Shown: piece after piece, positions 55,241 through 62,598 of the stretch | Position numbering within the stretch: the stretch's first letter is position 1 | How the letters are laid out: each line of letters begins with the position of its first letter | Notes under the pieces: model-generated | The model's database searches: none | Seen by the model: only the letters and a program-made list of their open reading frames with translations | Told to the model about the DNA's origin: nothing | Made by a program: the position numbers and the translations under genes | DNA from: an uncultured Ruminococcus sp. | GTDB lineage: Bacteria; Bacillota; Clostridia; Oscillospirales; Acutalibacteraceae | Reading direction: 5' to 3' | Length of the DNA stretch: 64,000 nt | Assembly: GCA_902777275.1 (NCBI GenBank) | Contig: CACYTI010000016.1 | Coordinates: 1 to 64,000, forward strand

Positions 55241-55436
55241 GGCGAGGAACTCTGTTGCTCGGTTAGTCTTTTTATTATCTCCGTTTTGTCATCGAGCCGA
55301 CCGATAAATATTTCGTGCGCCATTTACCATTTGGCAAATCATGATTTAATATCAGCCGTTTGTTATTCAATTGTAACTGCAGTTGCTTTGGTGAATAAAG
55401 CCGATCGTCAGGCGGACTGTTTACCTGACAGTCATT

Positions 55437-55464
55437 ATTATACTCAGTTTTTCGGAAAAGTCAA
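55437..55464 (-). promoter_or_regulatory. Promoter of the small conserved gene, with a long leader
   Basis: Minus strand TTGACT and TATAAT with a 16-base spacer. The leader of roughly 190 bases contains GACTGTC/GACAGT-like pairings near 55410-55435 but matches no riboswitch I know. Confidence 0.6.
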
Positions 55465-55744
55465 CAATTATTTTGCTTGTGATTTGTGCAAGACGCTGTT
55501 TTAATATCAATTATCGCCAATTATAATACCAATAATTTGTGCACAATGCGCATATAAATTAAACCGAGGCTTTTGCGCAAAAAACAGCCTGTCCCGTTTT
55601 TTGGGCAAACGATATAAATAAACAGGCTTTTCAAAAAAATCAAAGTATGCTTTTAACGAAGTTAAAAACAGGGATATCCGTAAAAACGCGCTATCCCGGC
55701 ATAAAGCCTGTCTTTTTCGTATCGTTTTCGCACGATGGCACAGT
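55465..55744. other. Non-coding stretch, no gene supported
   Basis: Frames here lack ribosome sites. The stretch separates the promoter of the small gene from the hairpin-array element. Confidence 0.5.
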
Positions 55745-56018
55745 GCGACACGAAAATCAATTTTCAAATAACATGAGCGACAAGGCGCTCAATTCATGCC
55801 GTTTTACGGCAATTCACGGCGAAGCCAATTCATGTCCAATGGACAATTCATTCCAGACGGTAAGGTATGATAATATCTCAAATGTCGGAATCAACGGAAA
55901 ACTCCGATGCAGGGATGAATTGTTGCTCCGCAACGTGAATTTACTGCGTAATGAATTGTGCCAAAGTCACATGAATTGCCGCTTTGCGGCATGTTTATTG
56001 CCGTGGCGACACGAAAAT
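55745..56018. repeat. Hairpin-array element flanked by 13-bp direct repeats
   Basis: GCGACACGAAAAT occurs at both ends (55745-55757 and 56006-56018). Between them lie about nine tiny hairpins, several of them joined by AATTCA or GAATT: GAGCG/CGCTC, TGCCG/CGGCA, GGC/GCC, TGTCC/GGACA, TCGGA/TCCGA, GTTGC/GCAAC, TTAC/GTAA, GTG/CAC and TGCCGC/GCGGCA. No protein frame explains it. It resembles a non-autonomous repeat element. Confidence 0.7.
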
Positions 56019-56023
56019 ATAAA

Positions 56024-56052
56024 TTGACAAACTCACGCGCGGTTGTTACAAT
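56024..56052 (+). promoter_or_regulatory. Promoter of pncB
   Basis: TTGACA and TACAAT with a 17-base spacer, starting 5 bases after the hairpin-array element. Confidence 0.7.
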
Positions 56053-56093
56053 ATAAAATATAAAATGAAACTACAGATACAGAGGTGCTTACC

Positions 56094-57536
56094 GTGAAAC
56101 GTGAAAACTATGCCATGCTGTGCGACTTTTACGAGTTTACCATGGCGAACGGATATTTTAAGAGCGGCTTTTATAAGCAGAACGTATATTTTGACGTGTT
56201 CTTTCGCAAGGTTCCCGATAACGGCGGCTTTGCCGTGGCTGCGGGGCTTGAACAGGTTATCGAATATATTAAGGAGCTTCACTTTGAGGACAGGGATATC
56301 GAATATCTGCGCCGAAAGGGTATTTTTGACGAGGGTTTTCTGAGATATCTTGCGGATTTTAAATTCAGCGGCGACATTTACGCGGTGCCCGAGGGCACTC
56401 CCGTTTTCCCGAACGAGCCGATTATGACTATTAAGGCTCCCGCTATCGAGGCGCAGCTTATCGAAACCTTTGTGCTGCTCAGCTTGAATCATCAGACGCT
56501 TATCGCGACAAAGGCAAACAGAATAGTTCGCGCGGCTCAGGGCAGGGCTGTGCTTGAATTCGGCTCGCGCAGAGCGCAGGGAGCCTCGGGCGCTATCCTC
56601 GGAGCGAGGGCGGCTTATATCGGCGGCTGTACCGGAACCGCTTGCACGCTGACCGAAGAGCTTTACGGCGTTCCCGCGGGCGGCACAATGGCTCATTCAT
56701 GGATCCAGATGTTCGACAGCGAGTATGACGCGTTCAAGGCGTACTGCGAGCTTTATCCCGACAACCCGACTTTGTTGGTGGACACCTACAACACTTTGAA
56801 AAGCGGAATACCGAACGCGATAAAGGTCTTTAAAGAGGTTCTGCTTCCTCAGGGCAAAACAAAATGCGCCATTCGTCTGGATTCGGGCGACATTTCGTAT
56901 ATCTCAAAAAAAGCGCGTAAAATGCTCGACGAAGCAGGACTGACAGAGTGTACGATAACAGCCTCAAACGCTCTTGACGAGAATCTTATCCGCGACCTGA
57001 TGATGCAGGGCGCGTGTGTTGATACCTTCGGCGTGGGCGAGCGGCTGATAACCTCAGCGAGATCTCCTGTTTTCGACGGAGTTTATAAGCTTGTTGCAGT
57101 TGAGGACGAGAGCGGCGAGATCGTGCCGAAAATCAAGGTGAGCGAGAACACCGCAAAAATCACGAATCCGCACTTCAAAAAGCTTTACCGCTACTATGAC
57201 AGGGAGAGCGGAAAGGCGCTTGCCGACGAGCTTTGTGTTTACGATGAAACGGTGAACGACAGCCTACCGCACACTATCTTTGACCCCAACGCCACATGGA
57301 AAACAAAAACCCTAACCGATTTCACGGCGAGAGAGCTGCTTGTGCCGGTTTTTAAGAACGGCGAATGTGTGTATGAATGTCCCGGAATCGGGGAAATAGC
57401 GTCGTATTGCCGCGAACAGACAGATTTGCTGTGGGACGAGGTAAAGCGGTTTGAAAATCCGCATACATATTATGTTGACCTGTCGCGCAAGCTGTATGAG
57501 ATAAAGAATATTCTGCTGAGCGTGTACGGAATGTAA
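56094..57536 (+). CDS. pncB: Nicotinate phosphoribosyltransferase
   Basis: A 480-residue NAD-salvage enzyme converting nicotinate and PRPP to nicotinate mononucleotide. It opens KRENYAMLCDFYEFTMANGYF, has the family phrases EFGSRRAQGASGA, GTMAHSWIQMF, CAIRLDSGDISYISKKARK and DTFGVGERLITS, and the C-terminal extension of the clostridial type. I place the start at GTG 56094, 8 bases after AGAGG; GTG 56085 overlaps that site. A MITE-like element begins right at the stop codon. Confidence 0.93.
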   Translation: MKRENYAMLCDFYEFTMANGYFKSGFYKQNVYFDVFFRKVPDNGGFAVAAGLEQVIEYIKELHFEDRDIEYLRRKGIFDEGFLRYLADFKFSGDIYAVPEGTPVFPNEPIMTIKAPAIEAQLIETFVLLSLNHQTLIATKANRIVRAAQGRAVLEFGSRRAQGASGAILGARAAYIGGCTGTACTLTEELYGVPAGGTMAHSWIQMFDSEYDAFKAYCELYPDNPTLLVDTYNTLKSGIPNAIKVFKEVLLPQGKTKCAIRLDSGDISYISKKARKMLDEAGLTECTITASNALDENLIRDLMMQGACVDTFGVGERLITSARSPVFDGVYKLVAVEDESGEIVPKIKVSENTAKITNPHFKKLYRYYDRESGKALADELCVYDETVNDSLPHTIFDPNATWKTKTLTDFTARELLVPVFKNGECVYECPGIGEIASYCREQTDLLWDEVKRFENPHTYYVDLSRKLYEIKNILLSVYGM

Positions 57537-57699
57537 AGGCAACACCGCACAATTTGCGGCGCACGCCTTGCTTGAAGCTTGTTCCGTCAAACTGTCTAAA
57601 AAATTTCAGCGAGGCGTTAACCTTACCTCAATTTATATGTACAATCTGACGAAAAATCTTACTTCGTGATCCGCACACCATAATTATGCGGTATTGCCT
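57537..57699. mobile_element. MITE-like element of 163 bp
   Basis: Imperfect 13-bp terminal inverted repeats, AGGCAACACCGCA at 57537-57549 and TGCGGTATTGCCT at 57687-57699, differ at one position. The inside has no gene. It begins within the last base of the pncB stop region, so it forms the 3' flank of that gene. A clear target duplication was not seen. Confidence 0.6.
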
Positions 57700-57718
57700 A
57701 AAAACGTTTCCAAAAATA

Positions 57719-57747
57719 TTGACAATAATCTGCGCAAATGGTATAAT
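57719..57747 (+). promoter_or_regulatory. Promoter of the NiCo riboswitch-CDF transcript
   Basis: Perfect TTGACA and TATAAT hexamers with a 17-base spacer; transcription would begin at the 5' edge of the riboswitch. Confidence 0.9.
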
Positions 57748-57753
57748 ATCTAC

Positions 57754-57836
57754 AACTGAGCAGGCGAAAGATAATGAACCGTTTGGTTTACTTGGAGCCG
57801 GGTCAAAACGACAGCGGATAATTCCGCGGGACAGAA
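57754..57836 (+). promoter_or_regulatory. NiCo riboswitch (czcD motif)
   Basis: The conserved strands of the NiCo aptamer appear in order: ACTGAGCAGGC at 57755, a hairpin AACC-GTTT-GGTT, GAGCCGGG at 57795, ACA then the stem GCGG/CCGC, and GGGACAG at 57828. ACTG and CAG close the outer helix of the four-way junction. The 3' strand is shared with a terminator, so cation binding should prevent termination. Cobalt or nickel would then induce the CDF pump 94 bases downstream. The family is recalled from memory; a covariance search would settle it. Confidence 0.87.
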
Positions 57837-57868
57837 AATTATTTATTTTGCTGTTCCGCGGTTTTTTT
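57824..57868 (+). terminator. Riboswitch-controlled terminator
   Basis: CCGCGGGACAG pairs with CTGTTCCGCGG across an AT-rich loop, then TTTTTTT. It competes with the aptamer for GGGACAG. Confidence 0.87.
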
Positions 57869-57929
57869 CATATTATCAAGCTTTTCTATATATACATAAT
57901 ATATGATTCACGGTTCGGAGGTGTATTGA

Positions 57930-58823
57930 ATGAAAAGGGGAAACAGCCCCAAGGATATCGCCGTCAGGGTGTCGGCTGTCGGAATGGCGGCGAACATTCT
58001 TCTGACGCTCTTTAAGCTTGTTGCGGGAACCGTCGGTCACTCGGGCGCGATGATCAGTGACGCTGTTCACTCCGCCTCGGACGTTTTCAGCGGGCTGATA
58101 GTTATTTTCGGAGTCCGTTTTTCCTCAAAGGAGTCCGACCGTCATCACCCTTACGGTCATGAGCGCTTTGAGTGCGTTACGGCTATCCTGCTCTCGGGGC
58201 TTCTGATTTTTGCGGGAGGAGGTATCGGATTTGCCGCGCTTCAAAGCATTATTACAGGGGATTATGCCGAGAATCCCGTCAAGGGCTGGCTACCGCTTAT
58301 AGCGGCGGTCACGTCGGTCATCGTAAAAGAGGGTATGTTCTGGTACACAAAAATCAACGCCGATAAAATCAAATCATCTGCTTTGGCTGCCGAGGCTTGG
58401 CACCACAGGAGCGACGCGCTTTCGTCCATCGGTGCGATAATCGGTATAGGCGGCGCGAAGTTAGGCTTTCCGATTTTAGATCCGATTGCCGGAATCATCA
58501 TCTGCCTTTTCATCTTTAAGGTTGCCTATGATATATTCAGGGACGCCGTTGACAGAATGGTTGACCATTGCTGCGACCCCGAAACAGAGGAAAACATAAG
58601 ACTTAGAGCGGAAAAAGTTGAGGGTGTGGCGAACGTCGATTTGCTGCGGACGAGAGTTTTCGGCAGTAAAATCTACGTGGATATCGAAATCGGTGTTGAC
58701 GGCGAGCTTTCTGTCAGGGAGGCTCACCAAATTTCCGAGAATGTTCACAACGCGGTCGAGAATAATTTTCCCGACGTTAAGCACATCATGGTACACGTCA
58801 ATCCGTTTGACGAAGAAAAATAA
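57930..58823 (+). CDS. Cation diffusion facilitator efflux pump (Ni/Co-type by context)
   Basis: A 297-residue inner-membrane H+/metal antiporter. Six helices span residues 12-205. The metal site is built from the TM2 motif SDAVHSASD (Asp44, His47, Asp51) and TM5 AEAWHHRSDALSS. A histidine-containing loop reads DRHHPYGHERFE. The cytoplasmic ferredoxin-like C-terminal domain (about 210-297) ends NFPDVKHIMVHVNPFDEEK. The NiCo riboswitch upstream indicates export of nickel or cobalt rather than zinc. CGGAGG precedes the ATG by 9 bases. Confidence 0.93.
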   Translation: MKRGNSPKDIAVRVSAVGMAANILLTLFKLVAGTVGHSGAMISDAVHSASDVFSGLIVIFGVRFSSKESDRHHPYGHERFECVTAILLSGLLIFAGGGIGFAALQSIITGDYAENPVKGWLPLIAAVTSVIVKEGMFWYTKINADKIKSSALAAEAWHHRSDALSSIGAIIGIGGAKLGFPILDPIAGIIICLFIFKVAYDIFRDAVDRMVDHCCDPETEENIRLRAEKVEGVANVDLLRTRVFGSKIYVDIEIGVDGELSVREAHQISENVHNAVENNFPDVKHIMVHVNPFDEEK

Positions 58824-58896
58824 AATAACAAATTAACGAAAACAAGGAACCGCCGGCTGTCGGAATATGATCCGAAAGTCGGCGGCTTTTAAATTA

Positions 58897-60363
58897 TTAT
58901 AAATTTTCTTCCTCGATGATCTCCTTAATAAGCTCGCGCTCGTCCATGTGGTACTTTACGCCTCTGAGCTCCTGATAGTCCTCGTGACCCTTGCCTGCAA
59001 GCACCACGATATCGCCCGGCTCGGCGTTCAGCATACAATATCTTATGGCTTCCTTGCGGTTTGGCACGACAACATATTTTCCGTCGGTTTTGTGTATGCC
59101 CGTCTTGATGTCCTCGATAATGTCGTTCACGTCCTCAAACCGGGAATTGTCCTCGGTGATGACCGACAGGTCGCTGAGTCTTCCGGAGGTCTCGCCCATC
59201 TCGTAGCGGCGCACCTTGGGACGGTTTCCGCCCGCGCCGAACAGGGTTATCAGGCGGTGCGGCTTATACTCCCTGAGAGTGGTAAGCACGTTTTCCATTG
59301 AAAGCGCGTTGTGGGCGTAGTCGATAAGCAGACTGTATTCCCCGGGAACCTTTACGGGCTCTACCCTGCCTTTGACGTGAGCGACCTTCAAGCCGTCGTA
59401 AATCGCGCTGTCGGGAACGTCAAAAAAGCTGACCGCGCTGATTGCCGCCAAAGCGTTGTAAACGTTGAAAATACCGGGTACGCCAACGTCAAGGGAAAGA
59501 GATTTGTCACCCGCGGTTTCAAAGTGTACGCCTATGAAGCCGCCTTCGGAAAGCAAATGCTCGCTGACCGCGCGGAGACGGGCGTTTTCCGAAAAGCCGA
59601 AGGTGTAAAGTTCGCCCTTGAAATCCTTTGTTACCTCGCGGTAAACAGGGTCGTCGCAGTTTGCCGCCGCGTTTCTGACCTGTCTGAACAGAAGGCTCTT
59701 GCAGAAAAGGTATTCTTCCATATCCTTGTGCTCGACGCCGCCGATATGGTCGTTGGAAAAGTTTGTGAACACGCCTACGTCAAACGTAATGCCCGCGAGT
59801 CTGTTGTGCTTCAGCCCGATAGAGGACGCTTCGATGACCATCGCTTTGCAGCCCGCGTTCAGCATATCGCGCATGGCTTTTTGGATCTCGTAGCTTTCGG
59901 GCGTGGTGTTGTCGGTTTTGTATGTTTTTCCGCCGTACACTATGCCCAGCGTGCCGATCGTGCCCGTTTTGATTCCCGCGCGTTCAAAAATCCCCGCTAT
60001 CATCGCGGCGGTCGTGGTTTTGCCCTTGGTGCCGGTGATAGCGACGGTCTTTAGCTCGCGGTCGGGATGGCCGAAAAGCTCCGCGCTCATAAGCGCAAGC
60101 GCCTTGCGGGTGTCCTCCACCTTTACGACGGCAACGCTTGAAGGCACTTCAAAATCGAGCTCGTCGCAGATGATAAGCGCCTCCGCGCCCTTTTCAACGG
60201 CTGACTGTGCAAAGCGGTGACCGTCGGAGGAATATCCTTTAAGACAGACAAAAGCGGTGCCGGGAGCCGCCTTGCGCGAGTCGTAGACAATATCGCGGAT
60301 TTCGATATCGCCTCCGATTAAAAACCTGTGATCTGTATTTGTTAAAAGCTGAGTCAGTTTCAT
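58897..60363 (-). CDS. murE: UDP-N-acetylmuramyl tripeptide synthetase (MurE-type Mur ligase)
   Basis: A 488-residue Mur ligase. The UDP-binding N-terminal domain begins MKLTQLL; the P-loop GTKGKTT is at 111-117; TTPESYEIQKAM and the carbamylated-lysine region precede the hinge; the C-terminal domain shows LFGAGGNRPKVRR. It adds the third stem-peptide residue to UDP-MurNAc-L-Ala-D-Glu in the cytoplasm. The substrate motif, usually DNPR for meso-diaminopimelate, reads DNSR near residue 404. The Asn and Arg that contact DAP are kept, so DAP is still the likely substrate, or this is a paralog. ATG 60363 has AAGGAG upstream. It has no mur neighbours. Confidence 0.88.
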   Translation of the reverse strand: MKLTQLLTNTDHRFLIGGDIEIRDIVYDSRKAAPGTAFVCLKGYSSDGHRFAQSAVEKGAEALIICDELDFEVPSSVAVVKVEDTRKALALMSAELFGHPDRELKTVAITGTKGKTTTAAMIAGIFERAGIKTGTIGTLGIVYGGKTYKTDNTTPESYEIQKAMRDMLNAGCKAMVIEASSIGLKHNRLAGITFDVGVFTNFSNDHIGGVEHKDMEEYLFCKSLLFRQVRNAAANCDDPVYREVTKDFKGELYTFGFSENARLRAVSEHLLSEGGFIGVHFETAGDKSLSLDVGVPGIFNVYNALAAISAVSFFDVPDSAIYDGLKVAHVKGRVEPVKVPGEYSLLIDYAHNALSMENVLTTLREYKPHRLITLFGAGGNRPKVRRYEMGETSGRLSDLSVITEDNSRFEDVNDIIEDIKTGIHKTDGKYVVVPNRKEAIRYCMLNAEPGDIVVLAGKGHEDYQELRGVKYHMDERELIKEIIEEENL

Positions 60364-60906
60364 TTGTTGAGCTCCTTTTCGGTAGTAGTTAATGAGCGGC
60401 AAACGCGCACAAATAATGCCGCTGCAGAGCACTTAGCTTTGTCGGGAAGCCCCGCAGCTATATTGATTATAGCAAGTTTTACCTTTGATTACAAGGCGGG
60501 CTGAAAATTTTCCGTAAACTTTTCCCGAGCCGGAAAACCTGCTTGCCGCTTTAAAAAAGGTAAAATTGTGGTGCCCGGGACAGCGTTTACAATATGTTGT
60601 GCTCTGTGTAATTTTACTAAAAAAGTCGCTTATGCCCGTTTTTCGGACTATTGGTGAAAATTAACCAAAAATTTCAAACAAATTTTTTCACACTAAAAAA
60701 AACAAGGGGTTTCGGGAGCATTAATGGGGCATTTATATCAATTAAATCAGTTCGAGTTAGGCAGTTTGCACAAATACATAATGGTCAAAATCAACAAATT
60801 GAAGACCGTAAAATCGTGAAACTGCACAATTTATGGAAAATTACAGGTAATAATGCACAAAAAGTTAAAGCAAAATTAACAAGTTAGATAAAAAGTACAA
60901 AAGTAG
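60364..60906. other. Intergenic region between murE and the ABC transporter
   Basis: About 540 AT-rich bases. An inverted repeat TTGGTGAAAATTAACCAA lies at about 60649-60666 and could be a regulator site. An A-rich 78-codon frame (60651-60887) has no ribosome site and is not accepted as a gene. Confidence 0.45.
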
Positions 60907-60935
60907 TTGAAATTTGCTGACTTTTTTGATATCAT
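60907..60935 (+). promoter_or_regulatory. Promoter of the solute-binding protein gene
   Basis: TTGAAA and TATCAT with a 17-base spacer, 78 bases before the start codon. Confidence 0.6.
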
Positions 60936-61012
60936 TTAATTAGTGGAACAGAGAGTTGTTTGTGCAATTTGCTCCATTAAACAAAATAATTTTTAGAAAG
61001 AAGGATATTCCA

Positions 61013-62344
61013 ATGAAAAAAGTTCTCGCCATTATTTTGGCAGGCATGGTAACAGCAACCGCGTTCGCAGGCTGCGGCGGCTCCGGCGGTGGTTCTACGG
61101 CTTCCGGCAGTGAATCGGCAGCTTCAGGTTCAGAGTCAAAGGCCGACGGCGGTGCGACGATCGACGCCAACTGGCCCGACGCTTCCATGTTCGGCGACGA
61201 AACCGACATCGACCTCAAGGTTTGGGCTCCCGACGCTGCAGTTGAACTGGTTAAAAAGCAGGTTGAGGAATTCAAAAAGCACTATTCCGAAGTTAAGTTC
61301 AAGAACATCGAAGTTCGTGCTCAGGGTGAGTCTGATGCTGCGACCAATATGATCAAGGACCCCGAAAAGGGCGCTGACGTATTCGGTTTCCCGAGTGACC
61401 AGCTCGACAAGCTGTTGGCAGCTCAGGTTCTTTCTCCCGTTGCCAAGGGCTTTGTAAGCACGATCGAGGCTAACAACGCAGAAAAGCCCGTTGTTGCCGC
61501 AAAGGAAGGCGACAGCCTTTACGCTTATCCCGAAACAAACGACAACGGCTACTATCTCGTATATGACAACACCGTTGTTACCGCAGACGACGCCAAGACG
61601 TTTGAAGGCGTTCTTGAAGCGTGCAAAAAGGCGGGCAAGCAGTTCGTTATGGACGCCGGCAACGGCTTCTATTCCTGCACATTTGCTTTCACCGGCGGCG
61701 CTTTGATCGACGGCTTTGAAGCAGACGGCGCAACCCAGAAATTCGTTGATTACAACGAGGATACTGTTGTTAAGACCCTCATGGCTTTTGCTAAGCTTAT
61801 GAAGACCTACAAGGGCACATTCACCTCTCAGGACGTTGCCAACATCTCTGCCGGCTTTAAGAACGGAAAGGTTGCCGCAGGCGTTGACGGAACATGGGAT
61901 TCCAATGGTAACAAGGACGCACTCGGCGACAAGTTCGGCGCCGCCAAGCTGCCCACTATCAAGGTTGGCAATGAAGACAAGCAGCTTATCTCCCTGTTCG
62001 GTTACAAGTACATCGGCGTTAACGCTCGTACAAAGTTCCAGAGATCCGCTCAGATCCTTGCTTACTACCTGACCGGTCAGGATTGCCAGACTCAGAGAGC
62101 TGAGACTCTCGGCTGGGGTCCCTCCAACACCAAGGCTATGGAAGCTGTAAGCAGCGATCCCATCATTCAGGCTGTATCCGCTCAGTCCCAGAACGCTGTT
62201 CCTCAGGTTAAGATCGCCGGAACATTCTGGACCTCTATGGGTACTCTCGGCAGCGAGATGTACAAGGACGGCTGGAATCCCGATGACGAGGCAGCAACAA
62301 AGTCTTTGTGGGAAAAGGTTGTAGCTCAGATCAGAGACGAATAA
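61013..62344 (+). CDS. Sugar ABC transporter solute-binding lipoprotein (MalE-type)
   Basis: A 443-residue lipoprotein: signal peptide with lipobox AFAGC (Cys21), a flexible Gly/Ser linker (22-45), then a family 1 extracellular binding protein fold. Typical phrases are DLKVWAPDAAVELVKKQVEEF, the hinge region YAYPETNDNGYYLVYDNTVV, and the C-terminal RAETLGWGPSNTKAM. It captures oligosaccharides, probably maltodextrin-like, outside the cell for the permease encoded next. ATG 61013 follows AGAAAGAAGG. Codon use is strongly biased to GTT, AAG and CTC, consistent with high expression. Confidence 0.9.
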   Translation: MKKVLAIILAGMVTATAFAGCGGSGGGSTASGSESAASGSESKADGGATIDANWPDASMFGDETDIDLKVWAPDAAVELVKKQVEEFKKHYSEVKFKNIEVRAQGESDAATNMIKDPEKGADVFGFPSDQLDKLLAAQVLSPVAKGFVSTIEANNAEKPVVAAKEGDSLYAYPETNDNGYYLVYDNTVVTADDAKTFEGVLEACKKAGKQFVMDAGNGFYSCTFAFTGGALIDGFEADGATQKFVDYNEDTVVKTLMAFAKLMKTYKGTFTSQDVANISAGFKNGKVAAGVDGTWDSNGNKDALGDKFGAAKLPTIKVGNEDKQLISLFGYKYIGVNARTKFQRSAQILAYYLTGQDCQTQRAETLGWGPSNTKAMEAVSSDPIIQAVSAQSQNAVPQVKIAGTFWTSMGTLGSEMYKDGWNPDDEAATKSLWEKVVAQIRDE

Positions 62345-62382
62345 TCTCTGCGCAAGCTGACTTTTAAGCAAAATACAATAAA

Positions 62383-62407
62383 GGGCGCCCCCGCTGCGGG
62401 GCGCCCC
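62383..62407 (+). other. GC-rich hairpin after the solute-binding protein gene
   Basis: GGGCGCCCC pairs with GGGGCGCCC around a short loop 38 bases after the stop. It lacks a T run, so it is more likely an mRNA stabiliser or partial attenuator than a full terminator. Confidence 0.6.
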
Positions 62408-62433
62408 GGAAAGTTCCTGATTTACGTTTTCTG

Positions 62434-62507
62434 TACACCAAACGAATAATGTTTTTTATTATATGGGAAACGTAAAAGGCATTATTAGTTTGGTGTAAAG
62501 CGCTTGC
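62434..62507 (+). promoter_or_regulatory. 18-bp inverted repeat and cre-like operator before the permease gene
   Basis: TACACCAAACGAATAATG (62434-62451) and CATTATTAGTTTGGTGTA (62480-62497) pair with one mismatch over a 28-base loop. It runs into TAAAGCGCTTGC, whose AAGCGCTT core is that of LacI/CcpA operators. TATAAT at 62558 may start a second transcript for the permease. Confidence 0.55.
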
Positions 62508-62598
62508 CGGCTCCGATTGCACAAACACGCCGCAAGGCAATACATCGGCAGACGCTATATAATAAAGAGAGATATCAGACTTTTTAAAGGAGAGCTAT

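Noticed and set aside
55507-55767. An 86-codon minus-strand frame between the small gene and the hairpin array
   Set aside because: It runs into the hairpin-array element, lacks a ribosome site and has atypical composition.
55745-56018. CRISPR array
   Set aside because: No constant repeat of 20 bases or more with unique spacers; the periodic parts are tiny hairpins joined by AATTCA, and no cas genes are nearby.
60651-60887. A 78-codon A-rich frame upstream of the sugar-binding protein
   Set aside because: No ribosome site and low-complexity composition; it begins inside an inverted repeat. Kept only as intergenic sequence.
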